Below are positions 51,049-59,476 of a stretch of 64,000 nt of DNA, piece by piece. The notes below the pieces were generated by a model. The model was given only the letters and a program-made list of their open reading frames with translations. It was not told the DNA's origin and did not search any database. The number at the start of each line of letters is the position of its first letter. The stretch's first letter is position 1. The DNA comes from Lysobacter antibioticus (GTDB lineage: Bacteria > Pseudomonadota > Gammaproteobacteria > Xanthomonadales > Xanthomonadaceae): the NCBI RefSeq assembly GCF_001442535.1, contig NZ_CP013141.1:877907-941906 (forward strand). The letters run 5' to 3'. The position numbers were made by a program, and so were the translations under genes.

Positions 51049-51079
51049 CAGGCCGCCTTCGGGCGGCCTGTTTCGTTTT
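51049..51079 (+). terminator. terminator after the second NlpC/P60 gene
   Basis: CAGGCCGCC-TTCG-GGCGGCCTG stem followed by TTTCGTTTT, 24 bases after the stop codon. Nearly identical to the one after the M4 protease, so both repeat blocks begin just behind such a hairpin. Confidence 0.9.
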
Positions 51080-51104
51080 GGGGCCTGAGCGGCTACGCCG
51101 CCCC

Positions 51105-51420
51105 CGTGGGAGCGACGTAAGTCGCAACCGCGGGACGCGCGGAGATGGCATCGCCGCCTTCATCGATCGAAGCGGCGTGCTTTCGCGGGGTAGAGCGGCG
51201 CGAGCCGCGACCAAGGGACGCGCAGAGGCGACAAAGCCGATATCGCTCATCGAAGGAGCGTGCCGTCGCCGGGTAGGAGCGGCGTCCTACTGGATTTCCT
51301 CCGGTCACAAGCCGGGACCGCGGGATGCGCAGCGATGGCATCGCCGCCTTCGTCGATCGAAGCGGCGTGCTTTCGCGGGGTAGGAGCGGCGCGAGCCGCG
51401 ACCGCGTTGTTGCGGTCTTG
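51105..51420. repeat. REP-type repeat block, copy 2
   Basis: Three or four units combining GTAGGAGCGGCGCGAGCCGCGACC, GGGATGCGCAG, ATGGCATCGCCGCC and CGATCGAAGCGGCGTGC, with insertions of a CTACTGGATTTCC module. Closely matches 46600-46860. Individual arms are small palindromes (GGAGCGGCG and GCCGC), typical of REP sequences. Confidence 0.8.
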
Positions 51421-51462
51421 CGGCGCATCGCTCCAGCAAGGTCAGGATCAGGATCAAACGCC

Positions 51463-52098
51463 AAAAGCTTCCGCCACTAAAGCGGCGGGTTACTTTCTTT
51501 TGTCATAAGCAACAAAAGAAAGGTAACCAAAGAAAAATGCTTTTCTTTGAATCACCAGCCCGCACGAGCGATGCTGACGCAGGGATTTTTCATACGGGAC
51601 ATCCTTGTCCCGATGAAAAACGGCGCGCGTCCCTGCGCGCCGCCCACCGGGTCTTCTTTTGCCTTCGCGAGTGCTAGGCGACGCACAACAACAGCCAAGG
51701 CCAAAGCGATGACCGAGGACGGGATTTGGCTTCGGCTGTGAAACATCGTCGCCATCGAAAGTTCGTGGTCGCGGCTCACGCCGCCCCTACAGGTCATCCA
51801 TTGCCATTGCCGTTGACGTTGCCGTTGACGTTGCCGTTGACGTTGCCGTTGACGTTGCCGTTGACGTTGACGTGAAAGCTTGGCGCAGTTCCGAACTCGC
51901 GATGCAACCGTAGACCCGGAGGGCGGCGCACAGGACGTGCGCCGTTTTTCGATAGGACAAGGATGTCCTATCGAAAAATCCCGGCGTCGGCTGCGCACTC
52001 GCAGGGGAGCTTCGTCAAGGAAGGCCTTTTCTTTGGTTAGCTTTCTTTTGGGCCAGCAAAAGAAAGTAACCCGGCCGCGTCAGCGGACGGAAGCTTTA
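51463..52098. mobile_element. MITE-like symmetric element, copy 2 (complete)
   Basis: About 636 bp with imperfect terminal inverted repeats of roughly 75 bp: the left end (AAAAGCTTCCGCC, GGGTTACTTTCTTTTG at 51463-51502, then CAAAAGAAAGGTAACC at 51513-51528) is mirrored on the right (52019-52098). Inside lies a second inverted pair of stem-loops: 51586-51620, and 51945-51978 with a perfect 15-bp stem and an AGGA loop. Between them is a 12-bp tandem repeat. No open frame encodes a transposase, so mobility would need a partner. Confidence 0.75.
51806..51871. repeat. 12-bp tandem repeat GTTGCCGTTGAC x5
   Basis: Five uninterrupted copies (the first with one change) plus a half copy in the centre of the symmetric element. 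The corresponding place in copy 1 carries a different repeat, TTGCTG x4, so the core is hypervariable. Confidence 0.9.
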
Positions 52099-52100
52099 GA

Positions 52101-52337
52101 TGTTCACGTTGCTTCATCGCTCTGCGGCAAAGTCCGCAACAACTGCGAGCAACACGGTCGCGACTTGTAGCCGAAGGAAATCCAGGAGGACGTCGCTCCT
52201 ACCCTGCGACAGTTCGCGGCTTCGATCGGCAGCGACGGCGATGGAGATTCTGCGCGTCCCTCGGTCGCGACTCACGTCGCTCCTACACAAGCCCAGAGCT
52301 CCTGCACAAGCCCGGACCCGAGTGCAGCGGGCGAACC
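52101..52337. repeat. REP-type remnants downstream of yciA
   Basis: Partial, mostly reverse-oriented relatives of the REP block: TCGCGACTTGTAGCCGAAGGAAATCC, GACGTCGCTCCTACC near 52190 and GTCGCGACTCACGTCGCTCCTAC near 52268. No gene was found here. Confidence 0.65.
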
Positions 52338-52835
52338 TCATCCCTCGTGTACGTACCGCTCGACCGTCGCCTCGATGCCCTTGCTCAACTCCATTACCTT
52401 GAGCGCGTACTCGGCCAGACGCTTGTCGTCCTCCGTCACCGGGGTCCACGACGGCACCGGGGTCGGTTTGCCTTCGACCTGGTCCATGGCGACGAACACG
52501 ATGACGCAGTGGGTGCACAGGCGCTCTTCGGGTTCGCCGTCGTCCAGGCCCGGGTCGCGGGCCTTCACGTCGACCGCGAAATGCATGCTGCTGGTGCCGG
52601 TGTGGATCAGTTTGGTGTGCACGGTGACCAGGTCGCTGATCCGGATCGGGGCGACGAAGCGGATGCCGCCGACCGCGACGGTCACGCTGTACTTTCCGCT
52701 CCAGCCGACCGCGGCGGCGTAGCCGGCCTGGTCGATCCATTTCATGACCATGCCGCCGTGGACTTTGCCGCCGTAGTTGACGTCGGTCGGCTGCGCCAGG
52801 AAGCGCAGGTTCAATTCGCGTTGTTGGCCTTTCAT
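52338..52835 (-). CDS. yciA: acyl-CoA thioesterase YciA-type
   Basis: Hot-dog fold thioesterase that hydrolyses acyl-CoA. Conserved blocks: TDVNYGGKVHGGMVMKWIDQAGYAAAV, VTVAVGGIRFVAPIRISDLVTVHTKL, and HCVIVFVAMDQVEGKPTPVP. Length 165, slightly longer than the E. coli enzyme through a C-terminal helix. Its ATG overlaps the stop of the flavin reductase gene by 4 bases, so the two are co-translated. Confidence 0.9.
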   Translation of the reverse strand: MKGQQRELNLRFLAQPTDVNYGGKVHGGMVMKWIDQAGYAAAVGWSGKYSVTVAVGGIRFVAPIRISDLVTVHTKLIHTGTSSMHFAVDVKARDPGLDDGEPEERLCTHCVIVFVAMDQVEGKPTPVPSWTPVTEDDKRLAEYALKVMELSKGIEATVERYVHEG

Positions 52836-53440
52836 GCCGGAGCTCCCTGGTAAACCTTGAGATGACGCACCACGGCGGCGCCGACGCGATGCACGGCGTC
52901 GCGCTGGCGCTCGTCGTTCAACTGGCCGAAATCGATGAGTTTGTCGGCGGCCTGGCCGACCGCGACCTGCTGCGGCACCACGATCAGGCCGAGCTTGGCC
53001 AGGGCGTCGCGCAGCACCAGCAGCGAACGTAGTCCGCCGAGCGGGCCCGGCGAGGCCGAGACGATGCCGGCGACCTTGTCGGCGAACAGGGCGGTGCCGG
53101 AACGGCCGTCGGCGAGCGGCCGCGAGATCCAGTCCAGGGTGTTCTTGATCAGGGCCGGCATCGAGCCGTTGTACTCGGGCGTGCTGATCAACAGGCCGTC
53201 GTGCTCGGCCAGCAAGGCCTGCAGGCGGCGCGCGTGTTCCGGCATGCCCTCGGCCTCGATGTCGCCGTCGTAGATCGGCAAGGGGTAGTCGCGCAGCTCG
53301 ATCAGGGTGACTTCGGCGCCGGCGGCGCGTGCGCCTTCGACCAGGACCGGGATCAGGCGGCGGTTGTAGGAGCCCGCGCGCAGGCTGCCGGCGAAGGCGA
53401 GCAGACGCACCGGCGAAACGGCGGGATTGGCTGGGGGCAT
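52832..53440 (-). CDS. NADPH-dependent FMN reductase
   Basis: Flavodoxin-fold quinone or azo-type reductase. FMN-binding AFAGSLRAGSYNRRL, ISTPEYNGSMPALIKNTLDWISRP, and SASPGPLGGLRSLLVLRDALAKLG. ATG at 53440 gives 202 residues; a longer frame upstream adds nothing recognisable. Paired with yciA; substrate uncertain. Confidence 0.92.
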   Translation of the reverse strand: MPPANPAVSPVRLLAFAGSLRAGSYNRRLIPVLVEGARAAGAEVTLIELRDYPLPIYDGDIEAEGMPEHARRLQALLAEHDGLLISTPEYNGSMPALIKNTLDWISRPLADGRSGTALFADKVAGIVSASPGPLGGLRSLLVLRDALAKLGLIVVPQQVAVGQAADKLIDFGQLNDERQRDAVHRVGAAVVRHLKVYQGAPA

Positions 53441-53555
53441 GGGGGGCTCCGTGGCGAGGCGCCGATTATGCGCGACGCGTCGCGGCGGCGGGAGCTTGAA
53501 ACCCGGCGTCCGTGGGGCGATGCTCCGCGCATCCGATCCGGGGAGGGACGGAATC

Positions 53556-53969
53556 ATGATTCGCACGATCCTGGCGGTCATCGCCGGCATGCTGGTGGCG
53601 ATGGCGAGCATGCACCTGTTCGAACTCGCGTCGGTACGCGTGCATCCGTTCGCGTCCACGGTCGATCCGCGCGATCCGGCCGCCCTCGCCGCTCACGTGG
53701 CGACGGCGCCGTTCGCGGCCATGGCGCTGGTGGTGGCGGGCTGGGCGGCGGGCGCCTTCGCTGGCGGCCTGGTCGCGGCGCTGATCGCGCGCCGCCATCG
53801 CCGCGGCGCCGCGCTGGTGATCGGCGGCCTGATCGTCGCCAGCGTCATCGCGGTATCGATGATGTTCGCCCACCCGTTGTGGATGACCCTCGCCGGACTG
53901 CTGCTGCCCTTACCGGCCAGCTGGCTCGGCGCTTTTCTGATCTCGAAACCTGAGCGGGCGACTGCATGA
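53556..53969 (+). CDS. small membrane protein
   Basis: A 137-residue protein with about four hydrophobic helices (LAVIAGMLVAMASMHLF, FAAMALVVAGWAAGAFAGGLVAALIA, GAALVIGGLIVASVIAVSMMF, LWMTLAGLLLPLPASWLGAFLI). A good GGGAGGGA site precedes the ATG. The stop overlaps the next ATG by 4 bases. Unknown function. Confidence 0.65.
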   Translation: MIRTILAVIAGMLVAMASMHLFELASVRVHPFASTVDPRDPAALAAHVATAPFAAMALVVAGWAAGAFAGGLVAALIARRHRRGAALVIGGLIVASVIAVSMMFAHPLWMTLAGLLLPLPASWLGAFLISKPERATA

Positions 53970-54409
53970 AACAAGTGTTCTACGGCTTCGGCGTCTTCGT
54001 CGTCGCCTTCCTGATCGGTGCCGGCCTGGCCCGCTTCGGCGCGCCCGGCGACGACACCGCGATGCTGATCGGCGGCGGCATGCTCGCGGTCGGCCTGGTG
54101 CTCGGCTACAAAGCCCTGGAAGCGGTCGCCCTGCTGTTCGCGCCGGTCGTGCTTGCGCGCATGGCGGTGCGCTGGGCCGCCACCGGCAGCCCGGTGCCTC
54201 GCGACCAGCGCGGCGAGCGCGGGGTGTGGCTGGCGCGGCTGATCTTCATTCCCTTGTACGGGGCGTATTCGCTGGTCACCGGCGCCATCGTCGGCGCGTT
54301 CCCGGGCGGCTATGGCCTGTTCCTCACCGGTCTGCTGTACGGCGTGGTCGGCCTGGTCTTCGCCGGCCTCGCGGTCGGCGTGGTGCTGAAGTGGTTCGGC
54401 GAGAACTAG
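53966..54409 (+). CDS. small membrane protein
   Basis: A 147-residue protein with four predicted helices, a basic cytoplasmic loop (RWAATGSPVPRDQRGERG) and a conserved-looking GAYSLVTGAIVGAFPGGYGLFLTGLLYG. Co-translated with the gene before it. Family not recognised. Confidence 0.65.
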   Translation: MKQVFYGFGVFVVAFLIGAGLARFGAPGDDTAMLIGGGMLAVGLVLGYKALEAVALLFAPVVLARMAVRWAATGSPVPRDQRGERGVWLARLIFIPLYGAYSLVTGAIVGAFPGGYGLFLTGLLYGVVGLVFAGLAVGVVLKWFGEN

Positions 54410-54451
54410 GCGTCGCCGGCTCGGCATCCAGACAGCAAGGTTCCGAAACGA

Positions 54452-54483
54452 CGAAGCCCCGGCCATCGACGGCCGGGGCTTCG
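54452..54483. terminator. bidirectional terminator
   Basis: CGAAGCCCCGGCC-ATCGAC-GGCCGGGGCTTCG, a perfect 13-bp stem in the convergent gap between the small membrane gene and the M16 gene; it can serve both strands. Confidence 0.9.
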
Positions 54484-54504
54484 CTGTTGGATGAGCGGCC
54501 GGGT

Positions 54505-55929
54505 TTACTTCTCCAGCTTGAACTCGCCGTATTCCTTGAGCTGGCCTTCGACGGCCTTGTAGTCGCCGACCACGACGATCGACAGGTCCTTGGAGGCGTA
54601 GTACTTCTTCGCCATCGCCTGGACCTGCTCGGCGCTGATCGCGCGGATCTTCGGCACGTACTCGCCGAGGAATTCCGGCGGCAAGCCGTACAGCCAATTG
54701 CTCGCCAACGAGGCCGCGACCGAGCTCTGCAGCTGATTGCCGATCAGATAACCGCCGGCGACGTAACGCTTGGTGTCTTCGAGCTCCTGCGCCGGCACCG
54801 GGTAGTCGTTGAGGCGGCCGAATTCGTAGATGAATTCGCTGATCGCCGCGCCGGTGACTTCGTTGCGGACGTCGGCCGAGGCCTGGATGCTGCCGCCGTC
54901 GCGCAGAGCGTTGAGGCCGCCGCGCGCGCCGTAGGTATAGCCCTTGTCTTCGCGCAAGTTCTGCATCAGACGGCTGCTGAAACCGCCGCCGAGGACGATG
55001 CCGGCCAACTGCGCCGGCAGGTAGTCGGCATCGGTCGCGGCGATCGCCGGACGCCCCAGGCGCACCGCCGACTGCACGCTGCCGTCGCGCTGCACGAAGA
55101 TGCGCTGCGGATCGGCGTTGGCGCGCGCAGGCGCGGCGTCGGCGATGGCTTCGCCGCTGGCCTTCCATTGGCCGAAGGCGGCTTCGGCGAGCTTGAAGCC
55201 CTCCTCCGCGCCGATCCGGCCGGTGACGATCAACAAGGCGCGGTCCGGGCGAAAACGGCGTACGTGTTCGGCCCGCACTTTCTCCGCGGTGACCGCGCTG
55301 ATCGCCGCCTCAGTCGGCTGGCTGCGTGCGTAAGGGTGATCGCCGTAGGTCGCTTTCAGCAAGGCACGCGTGGCCTTGAAGCTCGGCTGCGCCTGCGACA
55401 CCTTCAAGCCTTGCAGGGCGTTGGCCTGGGCGAGCTTGACCTCGGCATCCGGGAAGTTCGCCTGCTGCGCCACTTCCGACAACAGCCGCATCATCGGCTC
55501 GGCCTGCGAGGGCAAGGCGTTGGCGCTGAGCAGCACGCCGTCGTTGAGAGCGTTGGCGCCGATCGCGCCGCCGTAGCCCTGCGCGGCCTCGGCGATCGCC
55601 TTGGCGTTGCGCTTGGCCGTGCCCTGGGTCAGCAGGCCGGCATACAGAGATGCGAAACCCGAGGCATCGGGGCCGTCGCTGGCATAGCCGGCGCTGCGCA
55701 CAGCGAGTGCGTAGTCGACGCGCGGCAGCCCCTTGCGCGGCACCACCCAGACTTGCAGGCCGTTGGCGAGGGTCTTCTGGGCGATCTGCGGCACCGGCAG
55801 CGCCTTGTCGGCGGCCAGCGGCGGCAGTTGCTTGGGCAGCTTGGCGGCGGGGCCGGCGACGGCGGTACCGAGCGCGCAGACCAGGGCCAGCGAAGTCGAC
55901 AGGGCGAGCAGATTGTTGTGGATTCTCAT
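54505..55929 (-). CDS. M16 peptidase-like protein lacking the zinc motif
   Basis: A 474-residue exported M16 fold protein (signal peptide ending TAVAGPA). The position where HxxEH is expected reads SGFASLYAGLL, so it should be inactive on its own and act as the non-catalytic half of an M16B heterodimer with the upstream gene. Other M16 features remain, such as the second-domain GGGFSSRLMQNLREDKGYTYGA. It lies 12 bases downstream of its active partner. Confidence 0.9.
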   Translation of the reverse strand: MRIHNNLLALSTSLALVCALGTAVAGPAAKLPKQLPPLAADKALPVPQIAQKTLANGLQVWVVPRKGLPRVDYALAVRSAGYASDGPDASGFASLYAGLLTQGTAKRNAKAIAEAAQGYGGAIGANALNDGVLLSANALPSQAEPMMRLLSEVAQQANFPDAEVKLAQANALQGLKVSQAQPSFKATRALLKATYGDHPYARSQPTEAAISAVTAEKVRAEHVRRFRPDRALLIVTGRIGAEEGFKLAEAAFGQWKASGEAIADAAPARANADPQRIFVQRDGSVQSAVRLGRPAIAATDADYLPAQLAGIVLGGGFSSRLMQNLREDKGYTYGARGGLNALRDGGSIQASADVRNEVTGAAISEFIYEFGRLNDYPVPAQELEDTKRYVAGGYLIGNQLQSSVAASLASNWLYGLPPEFLGEYVPKIRAISAEQVQAMAKKYYASKDLSIVVVGDYKAVEGQLKEYGEFKLEK

Positions 55930-55941
55930 GTCGTCTCCTCC

Positions 55942-57354
55942 TCAGTTCGCCGCCGACGGCGCGGCCGCTGCGGGCTTCGCGGCCGGCGCCGCCATCGCGA
56001 CCGGCTTGCGGTCGATCACGGTGCGGTTGGCGCGGGTCAGATAGGTCTTGGCGACGCGCTGCAGGTCGGCCGAGGTCACCCCTTCGATCCAGCCGGGGAT
56101 CTTGTTGACCACGTTGGCATCGCCCCACAAGGTCTGCATGCGCGCGACGGTGTCGGCGCGTTCGATGAAGCTCTCCAGGCCGTTGTACCAATCGGCGAGC
56201 ATGTGGGTCTTGACCCGCTTCAGGGTGGCCGCGTCGACGCCGTCGCGCGCGACCTTGGCCACCTCCTCGTCGATCGCGGCGAGCACCGCATCGGCGTTGG
56301 TGTCGGGCTTGTACAGCGCGAACAGGGTGAACAAAGTCGGGCCGTTGTAGGTCCAGGGGTCGGTCAGGCCGTATAGCGCGTCGATGTTGAGCGCGATCTG
56401 GCGCTGCTTGACCAGGCCCTGATACAAGCGCGAAGCCTCGTCGCCGGCGAGCAGGCTGCCGAGCACCGCCATCGGCGCATGGTCGCGGCTGCCGCGGGTC
56501 GGCATCTTCCAGGCCGCGGCGATCGCCGGCACCTGCGCCAGCGCGTCGGTCTGCTCGATGCGCTTTTCCTTGGTGTTGAGGCCTTCGGCGAAATCCGGCG
56601 GCGGCGGGGTCGGACGGCCCGGGATCGCGCCGAAGTACTTATCGGCGAGCTTGAAGGCGTCTTCCGGGCTGATGTCGCCGGCGATGCCGAGTACGGCGTT
56701 GTTGGGGCCGTAGTAGTCGCGATGGAAGGAACGCACGTCTTCCAGGCTGGCGTTCTCCAGGTCCTGGAAGCTGCCGTAGCCGTCGTGATTGTTCTCCCAC
56801 TTCTGGAACGCGTGCTGGCCGATGTCGATCCACATGAAGCCGCCGTAGGGCTGGTTCTTCACGTTGACCCGGATCTCCTCCTTGACCACGTCCTGCTGGT
56901 TCTTGAGCGTGGTCGGATTGAAGTCGAGGGTCTTCATGCGGTCGGCTTCGAGCCACAGGATGCGGTCGAGGGCCGAGACCGGCGCGACTTCGATGTAATT
57001 GGTGAAATCGGCGCGGGTGGAACCGTTGTTGCGCCCGCCGCCGCCGCTGATGACCTGGTCGAACACGCCCTTGGGCGCGACCGGCGTGCCCTGGAACATC
57101 AGGTGCTCGAACAGGTGGGCGAAGCCGGTGCGGTTCTTCGGCTCCAGCCGCATGCCGACGTGATAGACCACGCTGACGCCGACGGTCGGCGAGCTGTGGT
57201 CTTGCGAAACGACCACGGTCAATCCGTTGTCGAGCTTCTTGACTGCGACCGGCAACTGCCAGCGATCGCTCTCGGCCGCGTGCGCAGTGGCGAACGCAGC
57301 GGTCGTGATCGTGGTCAGACCGGCCAGCAGCACGCAGAGGTGACGCTTGCGCAT
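55942..57354 (-). CDS. M16 zinc peptidase (active subunit)
   Basis: A 470-residue exported zinc peptidase: signal peptide (LLAGLTTITTAAFATAHA), then the inverted zinc motif FAHLFEHLMFQGT (His80, Glu83, His84) with the third ligand expected in NQQDVVKEEIRVN. Family signatures also include GGGGRNNGSTRADFTNY and LASGDE-like LAGDEASRLYQGLV. The C-terminus is Ala/Pro-rich. Together with the downstream gene it forms the usual active/inactive pair, probably periplasmic. Confidence 0.93.
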   Translation of the reverse strand: MRKRHLCVLLAGLTTITTAAFATAHAAESDRWQLPVAVKKLDNGLTVVVSQDHSSPTVGVSVVYHVGMRLEPKNRTGFAHLFEHLMFQGTPVAPKGVFDQVISGGGGRNNGSTRADFTNYIEVAPVSALDRILWLEADRMKTLDFNPTTLKNQQDVVKEEIRVNVKNQPYGGFMWIDIGQHAFQKWENNHDGYGSFQDLENASLEDVRSFHRDYYGPNNAVLGIAGDISPEDAFKLADKYFGAIPGRPTPPPPDFAEGLNTKEKRIEQTDALAQVPAIAAAWKMPTRGSRDHAPMAVLGSLLAGDEASRLYQGLVKQRQIALNIDALYGLTDPWTYNGPTLFTLFALYKPDTNADAVLAAIDEEVAKVARDGVDAATLKRVKTHMLADWYNGLESFIERADTVARMQTLWGDANVVNKIPGWIEGVTSADLQRVAKTYLTRANRTVIDRKPVAMAAPAAKPAAAAPSAAN

Positions 57355-57558
57355 GGGAATCTCCCTGTCCTGTCGAATGAGTCCGTCGGCCGTCGCGGGA
57401 CCGCTGCTGCGACGCGCCGGAGGCTCCGGCACCCTAACCCGGGACGGGCCCGCCGATACGGGTCGAAAGTCACGTAGGGGGATCGACGGCGCTGGTCGTT
57501 GCGGGACGAATCGCCGACACTGTGCGGCCCCGCTCCTGTTCTGCAGACACCCTCGCCG

Positions 57559-58047
57559 ATGCCGTATACGCCTATCGTGGCCACCCTGGGCTACGTGATT
57601 TCGCCCGATGGCCGCCAAGTCCTGATGGTCCACCGCAACGCGCGCCCGGACGACCATCAGCTGGGCAAGTACAACGGTCTGGGCGGCAAGCTCGAACCCG
57701 ACGAGGACGTGGTCGCCGGCATGCGCCGGGAAATCTTCGAGGAAGCCGGGATCGACTGCACCGCGATGAACCTGCGCGGCACCATCAGCTGGCCCGGCTT
57801 CGGCAAGCACGGCGAGGATTGGCTGGGCTTCGTGTTCACCATCACCGCCTTCGACGGCACGCCGTTCGCGAGCAACCCCGAAGGCACGCTGGACTGGGTG
57901 GAGATCGAGCGTCTGCACGAGCTGCCGATGTGGGAAGGCGACCGCGAGTTCCTGCCGCTGGTGTTCGACGCCGACCCACGCCCCTTCCACGGGGTGATGC
58001 CGTATCGGGACGGGCGCATGCAGTCGTGGAAGTACTCGCGGATCTAA
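57559..58047 (+). CDS. Nudix hydrolase (8-oxo-dGTP diphosphatase-like)
   Basis: A 162-residue Nudix protein; the box reads GGKLEPDEDVVAGMRREIFEEAGI, matching GX5EX7REUXEEXGU. The N-terminus TPIVATLGYVISPDGRQVLMVHR and the HQLGKYNGLGGKLEP segment resemble MTH1/MutT-type 8-oxo-purine triphosphatases. ATG at 57559. Divergent from the M16 pair. Confidence 0.92.
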   Translation: MPYTPIVATLGYVISPDGRQVLMVHRNARPDDHQLGKYNGLGGKLEPDEDVVAGMRREIFEEAGIDCTAMNLRGTISWPGFGKHGEDWLGFVFTITAFDGTPFASNPEGTLDWVEIERLHELPMWEGDREFLPLVFDADPRPFHGVMPYRDGRMQSWKYSRI

Positions 58048-58063
58048 GCGCGAGCGCACAGCT

Positions 58064-58816
58064 TCAAGCCCCGTCGAGCCGCCGCTCGATGTCGTTCCAC
58101 GGCACAGCCCAGACCTCACCGTGCTCCGGCCAGTTGCCCACCTCGGCGGGCAGCTCGCCCTGCACGGCCTTGCCGAAGGCGGCACCGAAAAATTCCAACG
58201 AAAACACGTACCCCGAGACCGGCGCGCGGCGCAGGGTCGCGCAGCGGCTGGGTGTCATCGGGCTGCTCGACGGATCGCCGTCGTCCATGGCGATCCGCAT
58301 GCTGTCGTAATCGTAGACCGCCAGGCAACGGCCGGCGTCGATCTTGAGCAGGTACACCAGACCACCGTGCTCGGGCTCGGCCAGCGGCTTGCACTCGCTG
58401 AACTCGTAAGACTCCTCGTTCACCGTCCCCGCCTGCATATCGGCCCGATAGGCGGCGCGAGACGCAGCTCGCAAGCGGCCGAGCCGTCTGGCCTGGCGCC
58501 ACGCGTGCACGGCGCAGCCCAGCGCGATCGCCGCTGCGCCGGCCAGGACCGCGAACGAGGCGTACTCATCGACCCAGGCCCCGACGCCGAACAGCGTCCG
58601 CGCCAACCAGCCGGCCCCCATCGACAGCAAGGCCATCAGCAGACTCAGCGCGGCTGTCGCGACCAGCCAGTTGCCAAACGCCGTCTTGACCGGCGCAGGC
58701 CCGGCGTCGCTTGACCATGCCAGCTCGCCGAACTCCGCCTGCGTCATCGGACGCGACACGACTTCCACCGACATCCCTGTGTCCTCGCTGTCCGAGTGCG
58801 ATCGCGACGCAGCCAT
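58064..58816 (-). CDS. membrane protein, unknown
   Basis: Up to 250 residues. Two hydrophobic helices (WLVATAALSLLMALLSMGAGWL and FAVLAGAAAIALGCAVHAW), then a soluble C-terminal domain with GLVYLLKIDAGRCLAVYDYDS and GYVFSLEFFGAAFGKAV. No recognised family. It converges on the Nudix gene and is oriented like the TonB-like lipoprotein upstream. Confidence 0.6.
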   Translation of the reverse strand: MAASRSHSDSEDTGMSVEVVSRPMTQAEFGELAWSSDAGPAPVKTAFGNWLVATAALSLLMALLSMGAGWLARTLFGVGAWVDEYASFAVLAGAAAIALGCAVHAWRQARRLGRLRAASRAAYRADMQAGTVNEESYEFSECKPLAEPEHGGLVYLLKIDAGRCLAVYDYDSMRIAMDDGDPSSSPMTPSRCATLRRAPVSGYVFSLEFFGAAFGKAVQGELPAEVGNWPEHGEVWAVPWNDIERRLDGA

Positions 58817-58861
58817 CGCGAAGGCACCGGTATCTTCGATCCGCCGAACGAACGCGCCGAT

Positions 58862-59461
58862 TTATCCGCCGACCCGTACCGAGCCTTTGCCGTCTTCCTG
58901 CTCGAACACGAAGCTAAAGGCCAGGCTCACCGCGACCGCTTCTTCGCGGCCGCTGACGCAGCCCTGCTCGTCGATCGGCCGTGCCCCGGGATAGACGCAG
59001 CGGAACGCCGGGTCGAAACGCCACTGCGCCACCGCATTGCGCGCGGCTTCGACGAAGCGCGGGTCGGTCTGGGCCGGGCGCGGGCAACCGCTGGCGGCAT
59101 CGTCGATCGGCTGGCTGTCCATGACCTTGCCGTCCTCGCCGATGGCCACGCGCAGGCAGATCGTCTGCGGCGGCAGGCGCTGGGCTAGCAGCATCGGCGG
59201 ATACAGCGGATTGGGATTGCCGTATTCGGCCAAGGGCATCTGGAAGGTTTCGTTGTCGGCCAGTTGCATGCGCTCGCTGGCCGGCATCAGCTTGTCGATC
59301 GAGCGCACGCCGACCTGGCCGCTGCGGCTGGTCTCTTCGACCTCGGGCGGGCTCGGGTGCGTCGCGCACGCCGCCAGCAGGCTCAGGCTCAACAGCAGAA
59401 GCGACGATCGGCACGCAACCGATCCGCCCGCACGCTTGCATCGACGCTTCACACCCTGCAT
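58862..59461 (-). CDS. lipoprotein with TonB-like C-terminal domain
   Basis: A 199-residue lipoprotein (SLSLLAACATHP). The C-terminal half resembles TonB/energy-transducer C-terminal domains: QTICLRVAIGEDGKVMDSQPIDDA, then AARNAVAQWRFDPA, with a Cys-containing tail. There is no N-terminal membrane anchor of the TonB type, so it is probably not a functional energy transducer. It is 15 bases from the symporter gene upstream and could be in the same transcript. Confidence 0.7.
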   Translation of the reverse strand: MQGVKRRCKRAGGSVACRSSLLLLSLSLLAACATHPSPPEVEETSRSGQVGVRSIDKLMPASERMQLADNETFQMPLAEYGNPNPLYPPMLLAQRLPPQTICLRVAIGEDGKVMDSQPIDDAASGCPRPAQTDPRFVEAARNAVAQWRFDPAFRCVYPGARPIDEQGCVSGREEAVAVSLAFSFVFEQEDGKGSVRVGG

Positions 59462-59476
59462 GGCCTTCGTCCTCGC

